Source: CAZNKU01 sp045545235 (GTDB lineage Bacteria; Bacillota; Clostridia; Monoglobales; Firm-18). From it: a DNA stretch of 64,000 bases. Positions 25,371 to 34,500 of this stretch are shown here, one piece after another. Position 1 is the first letter of the stretch, and each line of letters starts with the position of its first letter. The stretch lies in contig JAZQAN010000064.1 of assembly GCA_045545235.1 (NCBI GenBank), positions 1-64,000 of the forward strand, written 5' to 3'. Position numbers and translations under genes: made by a program. The notes under the pieces are model-generated. The model worked only from the letters and a program-made list of their open reading frames with translations, ran no database searches and had not been told where the DNA came from.

Positions 25371-25407
25371 AAAAATGGTACGAACTGACAAGGTTCGTAC
25401 CATTTTT
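25371..25407. terminator. Bidirectional terminator between convergent genes
   Basis: A perfect 15-bp stem AAAAATGGTACGAAC/GTTCGTACCATTTTT with an 7-base loop lies between the small peptide gene (+) and the dehydrogenase gene (-). A and T runs on both sides allow termination in both directions. Confidence 0.9.
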
Positions 25408-25410
25408 GAC

Positions 25411-26475
25411 TTATATATTTGTTTTTATTGCATTACCGGTTTCTGCAGATTTAAAACATGCTTCCATAACTTTAATTACTCGAAGAGCCTCTTCAGGCTT
25501 GATTTTTAATTCTGATTTTCCTTCAATTGCATCAATAAGCTGTCTGTAAACTGGGTTTAGATTATCTTCAACATCAGTTGGTTCTTCAAGTATTATTGTT
25601 TCAACAGTTGATGGGTCACGAGGTGCCATTGTCTTTGATGGTCCTGCTTTAGTCTTTTTTATATCAACACCCCATTGATCTTCTCGTTCAAGGCATTTTA
25701 TTATTTTACCACTGCAATCCCATCCGTCTATCTGAAGGGTGCCTTCGGTACCAAGTACATACCAGCGAGGATGACTTATAAAGTTATTTGTGGAAACTTC
25801 AATATGAGCGACAACACCATTGTCAAATTCCATTGTGAGGCGAAAATTATCATCAACCTCAGGATATTGAATGCTGAACATTTTACAATAAATATTAACG
25901 ACTTTGTTATTGTAGAACATATACATCATCTGATCAATAAGATGTACACCCCAATCAAGCATCATACCGCCACCTAATGCCTTAGTCTGTCTCCAACCTG
26001 CAGGCATACCTCTTGAACCTTCAACACGTGATTCAAATATATAAGGCTTACCTATTATTCCGGATTCGACTTGTCTTCTCATAAGAACAAAATCTTTGTT
26101 GACACGTCGGTTTTGGTCTATTGTAAATTTTCCTTTGCTTTTTTTTGCGGCCTCAATCATTTCCTCAAGGTCTTTTGAGTAAATTGTTGCCGGTTTTTCG
26201 CAGATGACGTTTTTATCGGCTTTTAAAGCTTTTATAACAAGTTCCTTATGTGTATCGTTAGTTGTAGAGACTAAAACTATATCAATTTCAGGGTCGTTTA
26301 TAAGTTCATCAGCAGAGGAGTATGATACTAAACCAACACTTTTGGCATACTCACCGCGTTCGGGATTTATATCGTATATACCTTTAATATCTATTTTTTC
26401 AAATTTTTTACATTGGTTAAAGTGGTGACCCGCCATACCGCCAAAGCCAATAATTCCCATTTTATATGTTTTCAT
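25411..26475 (-). CDS. Gfo/Idh/MocA family oxidoreductase
   Basis: An NAD(P)-dependent sugar or inositol dehydrogenase. The 354-aa protein has an N-terminal Rossmann fold with GIIGFGGMAGHHF, VLVSTTNDTH and the catalytic-lysine motif NVICEKPATI, and a C-terminal alpha/beta domain with GGGMMLDWGVHLIDQM. There is no signal peptide. It is the last gene of a three-gene operon with a LacI regulator and a TIM-barrel isomerase/epimerase; the ATG at 26475 overlaps the upstream TAA by one base. A GTG 12 bases earlier is also possible. The substrate is unknown, but this gene set is typical of sugar or inositol catabolism. Confidence 0.88.
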   Translation of the reverse strand: MKTYKMGIIGFGGMAGHHFNQCKKFEKIDIKGIYDINPERGEYAKSVGLVSYSSADELINDPEIDIVLVSTTNDTHKELVIKALKADKNVICEKPATIYSKDLEEMIEAAKKSKGKFTIDQNRRVNKDFVLMRRQVESGIIGKPYIFESRVEGSRGMPAGWRQTKALGGGMMLDWGVHLIDQMMYMFYNNKVVNIYCKMFSIQYPEVDDNFRLTMEFDNGVVAHIEVSTNNFISHPRWYVLGTEGTLQIDGWDCSGKIIKCLEREDQWGVDIKKTKAGPSKTMAPRDPSTVETIILEEPTDVEDNLNPVYRQLIDAIEGKSELKIKPEEALRVIKVMEACFKSAETGNAIKTNI

Positions 26476-27440
26476 TATGCCCACCACATTTCTCCTGCAT
26501 TTTCGTATATTAAAACTTCCTTTAAGAATGAAACAGCTTTTTCAAGACCTTCTGTAGGTGACATCAAACCATCCTCGTGTTCGATACTTATTGCACCATC
26601 ATATCCGATCATTTTTAGTGTGCTAATAACATCGTTCCAAAACTCTTTTCCGTGACCGTAGCCTACTGTTCTGAATACCCATGAACGTTCTGCAATTTTG
26701 TCAAGAGATTTTGTGTCAAGTACACCGTTTACTGCACAGTTAATAGGATCTATTTTAGTGTCCTTTGCGTGAAAATGGTAAATAGCACCTTTTAATGTTT
26801 TTATTGCCGCACAAATATCAATATTTTGCCATATAAGATGACTTGGGTCAAAGTTTGCACCGATTATATCACCAACAGCTTCACGAAGTCTAAGTAATGT
26901 TTCTGGATTATAAACAACAAAACCCGGATGAAGTTCAAAAGCAATTTTTGTAACATTATGTTTTTTTGCGAATTCAGCCATATCTTTCCAATATGGAATT
27001 ACTTTTTCATTCCATTGCCATTCTAAAACTTCGGCAAAGTCAGTAGGCCATGCGCAAGTTACCCAGTTTGGATTTTTTGATTCCTCACAGTCACCGGGGC
27101 ACCCTGAAAAACCAATAATTGTATCTACTTTTAATAGTTCAGCAACTAAAATTGCATTTTTAAATTCGTTGTGAAATTTTTCGGCAATTTCTTTGTTGGG
27201 ATGCAATGGATTGCCGTGACAGCTTATTGCGGATATTTCCAAATTGTTTTCCATAAGTATATTTTTGATTTTTTCTACATTTTCAGGATGACCTATAAGT
27301 TCATTTGCCTTGATATGTGCATCTCCAGGGTAACCCCCTGCACCAAGTTCTACACAGTCAATCCCTAAAGATGACAAATATTTCATAGCTTTTTCAAAAG
27401 GCATAGATGCCACTGCAGGATTCATAACTCCTAATTTCAT
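26475..27440 (-). CDS. Sugar phosphate isomerase/epimerase (xylose isomerase-like TIM barrel)
   Basis: A 321-aa AP-endonuclease-2/IolE-type TIM barrel. Visible motifs are DCVELGAGGYPGDAH, ISAISCHGNPLHP, FELHPGFVVYNPETLLRL, ANFDPSHLIWQ, FHAKDTKID and ISIEHED; the E, D, H and E residues in them form the usual metal site. These proteins isomerise or epimerise keto-sugars or act with Gfo/Idh dehydrogenases, the gene of which follows here. Start ATG follows AAGGAG. The substrate is not known. Confidence 0.88.
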   Translation of the reverse strand: MKLGVMNPAVASMPFEKAMKYLSSLGIDCVELGAGGYPGDAHIKANELIGHPENVEKIKNILMENNLEISAISCHGNPLHPNKEIAEKFHNEFKNAILVAELLKVDTIIGFSGCPGDCEESKNPNWVTCAWPTDFAEVLEWQWNEKVIPYWKDMAEFAKKHNVTKIAFELHPGFVVYNPETLLRLREAVGDIIGANFDPSHLIWQNIDICAAIKTLKGAIYHFHAKDTKIDPINCAVNGVLDTKSLDKIAERSWVFRTVGYGHGKEFWNDVISTLKMIGYDGAISIEHEDGLMSPTEGLEKAVSFLKEVLIYENAGEMWWA

Positions 27441-27443
27441 TTT

Positions 27444-28436
27444 TCATTCTCCTTTACTTGTTGATTTTCTTATTACTATTTTGTGATCTAAAATTGTGTT
27501 TTGTGGTTTTTTGCCGTTAATACGTTCAAGCAACATATCAAAAGCAACTTTACCCATTTCTTTGTGTGGTTGAGCAATAGTTGAAATTGATGGATTAAAT
27601 ATGTATGATATATCAGTATTATCGAAGCCGACAACCATAATATCTTCGGGTACTCTAAAGCCTTTTTCCTGCAAGGCAACAATGGAGGCAGCAGCCATTT
27701 TATCTGATATTGCGAATATTGCATCGTAGTTTACATTATTATTTAGATAGTCGGACATTAATTTATGAGTGTTTCTGAAACCAAAATTACTGAAAATAAC
27801 ATTTTCGTGTTTGTATTCGATATTGTTTTCTGTCAAAGCCTCTTTGTAACCCTCAAGACGTTCTTTTGCACTTATTATGTTGGGGTCATCAACTCCTATG
27901 AAAAGAATATCTTTCCTGCCGTTTGCTATGATATAATTAATTGCATCTTTTGCGGCTTTTTTATTGTTTATTGTAACATAAGGCGTGGTGTTTGGATCAG
28001 CATACTCTGAACATTGTATCACTGGAAATTGCATTGATAGGTCAGACATTGCATCCTCACTTAAAGTGCTGTTTATAACAATCATACCATCAACAAATTT
28101 GTTTTTTACATAGTTCAAATATCTTTCTTCGGTTTTTGGGTCATCGTTTGTTGCACATATCATAATACTGTAACCATATTTTTTTGCCTCATTGTCAATA
28201 CTATTTATAATTTTGGCACAAAACGAATTGACAACAGAAGTAAGCATAACTAAAATGATGTTGGTTTTTTTGCAACGAAGATGTTTACCAAACAGATTTT
28301 GTTGATAACCTGTTTCTTCGATTGCTTTTAGTACTTTGTTTTTTGTATCTTCCGAAACTTTTTCGGGTTCGTTAAGTACACGGGATATCGTAGCAACTGA
28401 AACACCTGCATATTTTGCAACATCTTTAATTGTCAA
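27444..28436 (-). CDS. LacI/GalR family transcriptional regulator
   Basis: A 330-aa repressor with an N-terminal helix-turn-helix and hinge (TIKDVAKYAGVSVATISRVL, then NEPEKVSEDTKNKVLKAIEE) and a sugar-binding periplasmic-like domain ending in PQNTILDHKIVIRKST. The start is TTG after GAGGTGAT. It is the first gene of the operon with the isomerase and dehydrogenase. A LacI-type operator lies across its own predicted start site, so autoregulation with sugar release is likely. Confidence 0.93.
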   Translation of the reverse strand: MTIKDVAKYAGVSVATISRVLNEPEKVSEDTKNKVLKAIEETGYQQNLFGKHLRCKKTNIILVMLTSVVNSFCAKIINSIDNEAKKYGYSIMICATNDDPKTEERYLNYVKNKFVDGMIVINSTLSEDAMSDLSMQFPVIQCSEYADPNTTPYVTINNKKAAKDAINYIIANGRKDILFIGVDDPNIISAKERLEGYKEALTENNIEYKHENVIFSNFGFRNTHKLMSDYLNNNVNYDAIFAISDKMAAASIVALQEKGFRVPEDIMVVGFDNTDISYIFNPSISTIAQPHKEMGKVAFDMLLERINGKKPQNTILDHKIVIRKSTSKGE

Positions 28437-28451
28437 AATATCACCTCATTA

Positions 28452-28465
28452 TGTAATCGTTTACA
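28452..28465. promoter_or_regulatory. LacI-type (cre-like) operator
   Basis: On the - strand the site reads TGTAAACGATTACA, which fits the LacI/CcpA operator pattern TGWAANCGNTNWCA at every fixed position. It overlaps the predicted transcription start of the lacI operon, so binding would block initiation. It could be bound by the encoded regulator, by CcpA, or both. Confidence 0.7.
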
Positions 28466-28470
28466 AATTT

Positions 28471-28499
28471 ATTTTACTTTACAAAAATAAGTATGTCAA
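28471..28499 (-). promoter_or_regulatory. Sigma-A promoter of the lacI-isomerase-dehydrogenase operon
   Basis: On the - strand TTGACA (28499 to 28494), 17 bases, TAAAAT (28476 to 28471). The start would be near 28464, inside the operator. Confidence 0.85.
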
Positions 28500-28557
28500 T
28501 ACATATTTTAAAAAAATACACACAAAATAAAATAAAATATTTTAATGAGGTGTTTTT

Positions 28558-28737
28558 ATGAAAAGCTATAAAAATTTCAGCGACTTACTTGAAAAGAGTC
28601 CTAATGCATATAAATATTATTCGTCGCTTTCTTATGACGTTCAGGAAATGCTAAATGATGCAAGTCCAAATATTTGTACGGAAAATGATTTAATTAACTA
28701 CGTGGAAAATCAAATGATAATAGATGAAACCAACTGA
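28558..28737 (+). CDS. Small hypothetical protein, 59 aa
   Basis: The frame starts at ATG after GAGGTG and is closed by a terminator. The product begins MKSYKNFSDLLEKSPNAYK and contains YYSSLSYDVQEMLND, then TENDLINYVENQ. The pattern of a short linker, S-L-x-x-x-V-Q, and an E-L/I-x-x-Y segment is one I associate with small conserved clostridial proteins of unknown role. It is soluble, acidic and predicted helical. It is divergent from the lacI operon. Function unknown. Confidence 0.65.
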   Translation: MKSYKNFSDLLEKSPNAYKYYSSLSYDVQEMLNDASPNICTENDLINYVENQMIIDETN

Positions 28738-28759
28738 TTTTTCGGTTGGTTTGATTTTT
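28727..28759 (+). terminator. Intrinsic terminator after the 59-aa gene
   Basis: The stem AAACCAAC/GTTGGTTT (28727-28734 with 28745-28752) followed by GATTTTTG overlaps the last codons of the small gene. Confidence 0.7.
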
Positions 28760-28868
28760 GTAATTGATTTATATGTGATTATATGGTATTATTATTAAAT
28801 ATTGTATTTTTACTAACTTGATATTATCATAGTAAGACTGTCGAATTTTGTCTAAGGGAGAACAAAAT

Positions 28869-29345
28869 ATGAAATCACATATAGTAAAAGGCGTTATAAG
28901 CGCTGTTGTGACATTTATATTATTTTTAGTTATGTCAATTATTTTAACTTTTTTCATTGAGAAGCAAATTTTTCTTTATGACAATTTAGATATTTTTCCG
29001 CCTAATGTGTTTGGTGTTATAGTTTTACTTATATCTTTACTGATACCAGTTGTTTTTATAAAATTTAAAAAGTTTATAGAAATGTTAATTTTTTCAGTGA
29101 TTTATTACTTATCGGTTAGAGTTCTGTATATAGTGTTTTTTGGCGGAGGATATGCATTGGCTTTTACTTTATACAATTATGGGGTTGAAATTCCTTTAGT
29201 TATTTCAAATGAATTTTGGGATGCAACATTTTATAATTTGATTTACATACCAATTGGAATTATTTTAGGTTTTATATGTTCGATAGTTATTAATGTTATT
29301 AGAAACAGCATTGAAAAGAAAAGTATTAAAACAGATGATACATAA
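28869..29345 (+). CDS. Hypothetical membrane protein, four helices
   Basis: A 158-aa protein with four hydrophobic segments (about residues 5-30, 43-62, 70-100 and 120-145) and short loops, ending in a charged tail (EKKSIKTDDT). I recognise no family. ATG 28869 is eight bases after GGGAG; the open frame also continues back to TTG 28848 but without a ribosome site. The gene stands between a terminator and another unknown membrane protein gene. Confidence 0.6.
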   Translation: MKSHIVKGVISAVVTFILFLVMSIILTFFIEKQIFLYDNLDIFPPNVFGVIVLLISLLIPVVFIKFKKFIEMLIFSVIYYLSVRVLYIVFFGGGYALAFTLYNYGVEIPLVISNEFWDATFYNLIYIPIGIILGFICSIVINVIRNSIEKKSIKTDDT

Positions 29346-29398
29346 TGAATTGTACATTTTTTACTAATATTAAGGAATGACAGAGGTTAGTGTTACAT

Positions 29399-30154
29399 AT
29401 GAAAAATAGGTACAGTATTTCTAAAACAAGAGCACATTATTTTTTTAGGTTATTTGCAAGAATTGTAATTTTACTTTTTGTGGTTTTTCTTTATTTTTTT
29501 AAAAGAAATGAATTTAATATTGCAAAAGAAATGAAATTTTTTAGTGAATTTTCTGTGTTACATATATTATGGCTTATCTGGATTGCTGATATGATTCAAC
29601 AAGTTATTCCCGTTAAGGCACATATTTCCATAGGTTCTCAAAAGGTTTTTCAATCTCTTTTCAAGCCAATTAAGGAAAAGATTAATTATAAAAATTTAAA
29701 AAAATACATAAAAGATACAACTGTATCTGCATATAAAGTTATGATAATATGGATTACACTTACAATGTTATTAAGCGTACTTCACATAAACGGAATTATT
29801 GATGTTGCAGGTATGATTGTTGTTTCAACTTTTTTCTATGTGTGCGATTTAATATGCGTACTTATATGGTGTCCGTTCAGGCTTATCATGAAAAATAAAT
29901 GTTGTACAACCTGTAGAATTTTCAACTGGGATCACCTTATGATGTTTTTGCCAATTATAAGTGTAAATAGCTTCTTTTCCTGGTCGCTCGTTATATTTTC
30001 AGTTATAATATGGCTTGTGTGGGAAGTATGTGTGTTTACTTACCCTGAAAGATTCTGGGAAAACAGTAATATGGCACTAAAATGTTCAGAATGTACAGAT
30101 AAGCTATGCACACAGTATTGCAGAAAATTAAGTAAGAATAATTTTAAAAAATAA
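29399..30154 (+). CDS. Hypothetical membrane protein with Cys clusters
   Basis: A 251-aa protein with about five membrane helices. Between helices 4 and 5 it has C168, C169 and C172 (KCCTTC), and at the C-terminus C229-x2-C232-x4-C237-x3-C241 (CSECTDKLCTQYC). Such spacing could hold zinc or an iron-sulfur cluster on the cytoplasmic side. The segment TYPERFWENSNMALKC looks conserved in what I recall of clostridial proteins of unknown function. ATG 29399 is preferred over GTG 29390, which is too near AGAGGT. No function can be given. Confidence 0.7.
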   Translation: MKNRYSISKTRAHYFFRLFARIVILLFVVFLYFFKRNEFNIAKEMKFFSEFSVLHILWLIWIADMIQQVIPVKAHISIGSQKVFQSLFKPIKEKINYKNLKKYIKDTTVSAYKVMIIWITLTMLLSVLHINGIIDVAGMIVVSTFFYVCDLICVLIWCPFRLIMKNKCCTTCRIFNWDHLMMFLPIISVNSFFSWSLVIFSVIIWLVWEVCVFTYPERFWENSNMALKCSECTDKLCTQYCRKLSKNNFKK

Positions 30155-30172
30155 GATAAAGGAGTGATTGAT

Positions 30173-30460
30173 GTGTATACAATTTACGTTGTATTCAAAT
30201 GTCTAGAAGGAAAAAGAGAAAGTTATATCGAAAGGTTAAAGGAAGAGGGAATAGTAGATGCTATAAGAGGTGAAGATGGCTGCATTAAGTATGATTATTA
30301 CTATTCTGAAAAAGACCCACAGGAAATACTGCTTGTTGAAGTATGGGAAAGTATCAAGCATCAACAAATACATCTGGAACAACCTCATATGGTTCGTTTA
30401 CGTGAATTAAAACCCGAATATGTTGAAAGTACAAAGCTTGGAGAATTTGATCTTAAATAA
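30173..30460 (+). CDS. Antibiotic biosynthesis monooxygenase (ABM) domain protein
   Basis: A 95-aa ferredoxin-like-fold protein of the ABM/YgiN group, with the usual pattern YTIYVVFKCLEGKRESY, EDGCIKYDYYYSEKDPQEILLVEVWES, and HLEQPHM. Members act as quinol monooxygenases or haem- or aldehyde-handling enzymes, but many are uncharacterised. Start GTG 30173 is eight bases after GGAG; an upstream GTG 30164 lies inside that site. It is probably co-transcribed with the Cys-cluster membrane protein (18-base gap). Confidence 0.8.
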   Translation: MYTIYVVFKCLEGKRESYIERLKEEGIVDAIRGEDGCIKYDYYYSEKDPQEILLVEVWESIKHQQIHLEQPHMVRLRELKPEYVESTKLGEFDLK

Positions 30461-30461
30461 T

Positions 30462-30492
30462 ATAATCCCCTCCTTAAACAGGAGGGGATTAT
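30462..30492. terminator. Bidirectional terminator between convergent genes
   Basis: Perfect 12-bp stem ATAATCCCCTCC/GGAGGGGATTAT with a 7-base loop, between the ABM gene (+) and mrp (-). Confidence 0.88.
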
Positions 30493-30494
30493 TG

Positions 30495-31319
30495 TTATAT
30501 TTTTTCGATTTTTGAAATAATGTCTTCAAGACCTGTTGTATCTGCTTTTTCGATTTCACCATTATCAACAAGTGATGCAAGTTGTGGATTGATTGGTAAA
30601 CTACCTATTGCCGGTATATTGAACTTTTCGGCAATTTCTTTAATATGACTTTTTCCATAGATATAATGTTTTTCATTACAACTAGGGCATTTAAAATATG
30701 ACATATTTTCTACAATGCCTAGAACCGGTATGTTCATCATATTTGCCATTTTAACAGCTTTTTCGACAATCATTGATACAAGTTCCTGTGGTGATGTAAC
30801 AACAATTATACCTTTAACAGGTAATGATTGAAAAACAGTAAGAGGAACATCGCCTGTACCCGGAGGCATGTCAACAAACATAAAGTCTACGTCTTTCCAT
30901 ATAACATCTGTCCAGAATTGTTTTACTGTTCCTGCAATAACAGGACCTCGCCATACTACGGGGTCAGTTTCATCCGGTAAAAGTAGATTTAGAGAAATGA
31001 CATCTATTCCGTTTTCTGTTTTAGCAGGAATGAGACCATTATCTGTCCCCATAATTTGAGAACGAATTCCAAATGCTTTTGGGATTGAAGGACCCGTTAT
31101 ATCAGCATCAAGAATTGCTGTATGATACTTTTTGTTATTCATAGCAACAGAAAGAAGAGAGGTTACCATTGATTTTCCAACGCCACCTTTACCACTTACT
31201 ATAGCTATAACATTTTTTATACTTGATTTTGCATTTGGTGCTTCCAAAAAACTTTTTGGTTGTCCTTCGGAACACTTTGAAGTGCATGTTTCACAATTGT
31301 GTGTGCAATTTTCGCTCAT
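30495..31319 (-). CDS. mrp: Mrp/NBP35 family iron-sulfur carrier ATPase
   Basis: Mrp-type P-loop ATPases carry and deliver Fe-S clusters in the cytoplasm. The 274-aa protein has a Cys-rich N-terminus (C5, C9, C12, C16), the deviant Walker A GKGGVGKS (43-50), DADITGPSIPKAFG, a Walker B (FMFVDMPPGTGD) and the C-terminal CPSC pair (YFKCPSC). The ATG follows AAGGAG. It is a single-gene unit with its own promoter and converges with the ABM gene. Confidence 0.93.
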   Translation of the reverse strand: MSENCTHNCETCTSKCSEGQPKSFLEAPNAKSSIKNVIAIVSGKGGVGKSMVTSLLSVAMNNKKYHTAILDADITGPSIPKAFGIRSQIMGTDNGLIPAKTENGIDVISLNLLLPDETDPVVWRGPVIAGTVKQFWTDVIWKDVDFMFVDMPPGTGDVPLTVFQSLPVKGIIVVTSPQELVSMIVEKAVKMANMMNIPVLGIVENMSYFKCPSCNEKHYIYGKSHIKEIAEKFNIPAIGSLPINPQLASLVDNGEIEKADTTGLEDIISKIEKI

Positions 31320-31351
31320 TATTCAAGACTCCTTTTTTCATATCTTAGATT

Positions 31352-31380
31352 ATTCTACAACTATTTTTTGATTCTGTCAA
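31352..31380 (-). promoter_or_regulatory. Sigma-A promoter of mrp
   Basis: On the - strand TTGACA (31380 to 31375), 17 bases, TAGAAT (31357 to 31352). Confidence 0.8.
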
Positions 31381-31441
31381 CATGATGAATTTGTGTATAT
31401 TTTAACAGGGGTTTATTTATTTGTAGTTAATATTATTTACC

Positions 31442-31470
31442 TTGACACATAAAAATAAAATTGTTATAAT
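31442..31470 (+). promoter_or_regulatory. Sigma-A promoter of the PFOR gene
   Basis: TTGACA (31442-31447), 17 bases, TATAAT (31465-31470), a perfect consensus, as expected for a highly expressed central metabolic gene. The leader is about 58 bases. Confidence 0.9.
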
Positions 31471-31535
31471 AAATTAAAGATTTTTTGTTAATAAGAGTAT
31501 CTTTAAAATATATATTTTACTAGGAGGATTTGTTT

Positions 31536-34500
31536 ATGGCAAGAAAAATGAAAACAATGGATGGTAATAACGCAGCTGCATGGGCGTCATATGCTTTTAC
31601 TGATGTAGCTTGTATTTACCCCATAACACCATCGTCTGTAATGGCAGAGGTAACAGATGAATGGGCAGTAGAAAAGAAAGAAAATATTTTTGGGCAACCT
31701 GTTAAAGTTGTTGAGATGCAGTCTGAAGCAGGTGCAGCTGGTGCTGTACATGGTTCATTGGCAGCAGGTGCATTAACTACAACTTATACAGCTTCACAAG
31801 GTTTGCTTCTTATGATTCCAAATATGTATAAAATGGCAGGCGAATTGTTACCATCTGTTATTCATGTAAGTGCACGCTGTGTTGCTTCACACGCGCTTAA
31901 TATTTTTGGTGATCACTCTGACGTAATGGCTTGTCGCCAGACGGGTTATGCAATGCTATGTTCAAATAGCGCTCAGGAAGTTATGGACCTTGGTGCAATA
32001 GCACATTTGTCTGCTATTAAAGGAAGAATTCCGTTCCTTCATTTCTTTGATGGTTTCAGAACATCACATGAAATTGATAAAATTGAGGTTTGGGATTACG
32101 AGGACCTTAAAGATATGATAGATATGGATGCGGTTAAGGAATTCAGAAACACTGCTCTTAACCCTGAACATCCTGTACTTCGCGGTTCTGCACAGAATCC
32201 TGATATATTCTTCCAGAACAGAGAAGCTTGTAATACTCAATATAACAATATTCCAGCGGTTGTTGAGGAATATATGAACAAGGTTAATGAAAAAATTGGA
32301 ACAAACTATGGTCTTGTTAATTACTATGGTGCACCTGATGCAACAAAGGTTTTGGTTGCTATGGGTTCAGTATGTGAAACTATTGAAGAAACAATAGATT
32401 ATCTTGCAAGTAAAGGTGAAAAGGTTGGTCTTATTAAAGTTCGTCTTTACAGACCGTTCCCGGTAGAAGCTTTTCTTAAAGCGGTTCCTGCAACCTGTAA
32501 AAAAATTGCTGTTCTTGACAGAACAAAAGAACCGGGTTCAATTGGCGAACCATTGTATCTTGATGTATGTGCATGTTATGCAGGAAATCCTGATGCTCCG
32601 ATGATTGTTGGCGGTAGATATGGTCTTGGTTCAAAAGATACAATCCCTGCTGATATTATTGCCGCTTATAAGAATCTTGATTCAGATAAGCCTGTTAAAG
32701 GTTTTACTCTTTCAATCACAGATGATGTTACCAATCTTTCTCTACCAAGAGAGGAAAATCCAAATACAGCTGCAGATGGTATCACATCCTGTAAGTTCTG
32801 GGGGTTAGGTTCTGACGGTACTGTAGGCGCCAATAAGGATTCAATTAAGATTATCGGTGACCATACTGATTTGTATGCACAGGCTTATTTTGATTATGAC
32901 TCTAAAAAATCTGGCGGTATTACGGTTTCTCACTTAAGATTTGGTAAAAGTCCGATTAAATCAACTTATCTTATAAATAAAGCTGATTTTGTTGCTTGTC
33001 ATAATCCATCATATGTTAACAAATATGATATGGTTGATGATTTGGTTCCGGGTGGCAAATTTCTGCTTAATTGTGCATGGTCAGTTGATGAATTATCAGC
33101 TAACTTACCTGCTAAAACAAAGAAATTTATTGCAGAAAATAATATTTCTCTATATACAATTGACGCTATTGGTATAGCTAAGGATATTGGTCTTGGCAAC
33201 AAAACTTCTATTGTACTTCAGTCTGCTTTCTTTAAATTGGCAAATGTTATACCTTTTGATGAGGCTGTTGAATATATGAAAGCGGCTGTTGTCAAGAAAT
33301 TTAGTAAGAAGGGCGAAAAAATTGTTAACATGAATCATGAGGCTATTAAGCTTGGTGCAGAAAATGTTAACGAAATTACCATTCCTGCTGAATGGAAGAA
33401 TGCTGTTGAAACAGATATTACTGAAGGTGAAAATGTTCCTGATTTTGTTAAAAATATACTTGCACCATGTACTGCACAAAAAGGTAACACTCTTCCGGTT
33501 TCTACATTTATGGGTATGGTAGACGGTCACCTTCCACAAGGTATGGCAGCTTATGAAAAACGTGGTATTGCAGTTGATGTTCCTGAATGGGATGTAACAA
33601 AGTGTATTCAGTGTAACCAGTGTGCTGCTGTTTGTCCTCATGCTGCGATTCGTCCAATTGTTTTAAATGAGGAAGAAGCTTCAAATGCACCTGATGGTAT
33701 GAAGATGAAGCCTATGACAGGAAAAGCGCAGTATAAGTTTGCAATGGTTATATCACCACTTGACTGTGCAGGTTGTGGTAACTGCGTAAAGGTTTGTCCT
33801 GAAAAGGTACAGGCATTGAGCTTAAAACCGTTGGCTTCTCAGCTACATGAACAAGCTATTTATAATTATGCTGTTAAAACATCTGTTAAAGATGATGTTG
33901 TTAATGGTCCGCTTAATGTTAAAAATTCGCAGTTCCGTCAGCCGTTGCTTGAATTCTCAGGTGCTTGTGCTGGTTGTGGTGAAACACCTTATGCTAAAAT
34001 GATTACACAGATTTGTGGTGACAAAGCATATATTTCAAATGCTACAGGCTGTTCGTCAATCTGGGCAGGTTCTGCACCATCTACACCTTATACAGTGAAC
34101 CACGAAGGACATGGTCCTGCTTGGGCTAACTCATTGTTTGAAGATAACGCTGAACATGGTCTTGGTATGGCAGTTGCTGCAAAACAACTTAGAAATAGAC
34201 TTGCTGAAAAACTTGATAAACTCGAAAATACTGATGTTAAAGTTGCAGTTGCGGAGTGGAAAGCAACATATGAGGATATAGATGCTAATGCTCTTGCGAC
34301 AAAAAAACTTGTTTCTGCTTTAGAAGCTTGTGGTTGTGATGCAGCTAAAGAAATTTTAGATATGAAGGAATTCTTATCTAAAAAAGCTGTATGGATTTTT
34401 GGTGGCGACGGTTGGGCTTATGATATAGGCTTCGGTGGTCTTGATCATGTACTTGCTTCTGGTGAAGATGTAAATGTTATGGTATTTGATACTGAAGTGT

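Noticed and set aside
21720..28560. A horizontally acquired glycan island
   Set aside because: Base composition, codon use and ribosome sites look like those of the neighbours, and there are no mobility genes or attachment repeats.
33150..33641. A 163-aa frame on the - strand inside the PFOR gene
   Set aside because: It is a shadow of a well-conserved coding sequence, with no start signal.
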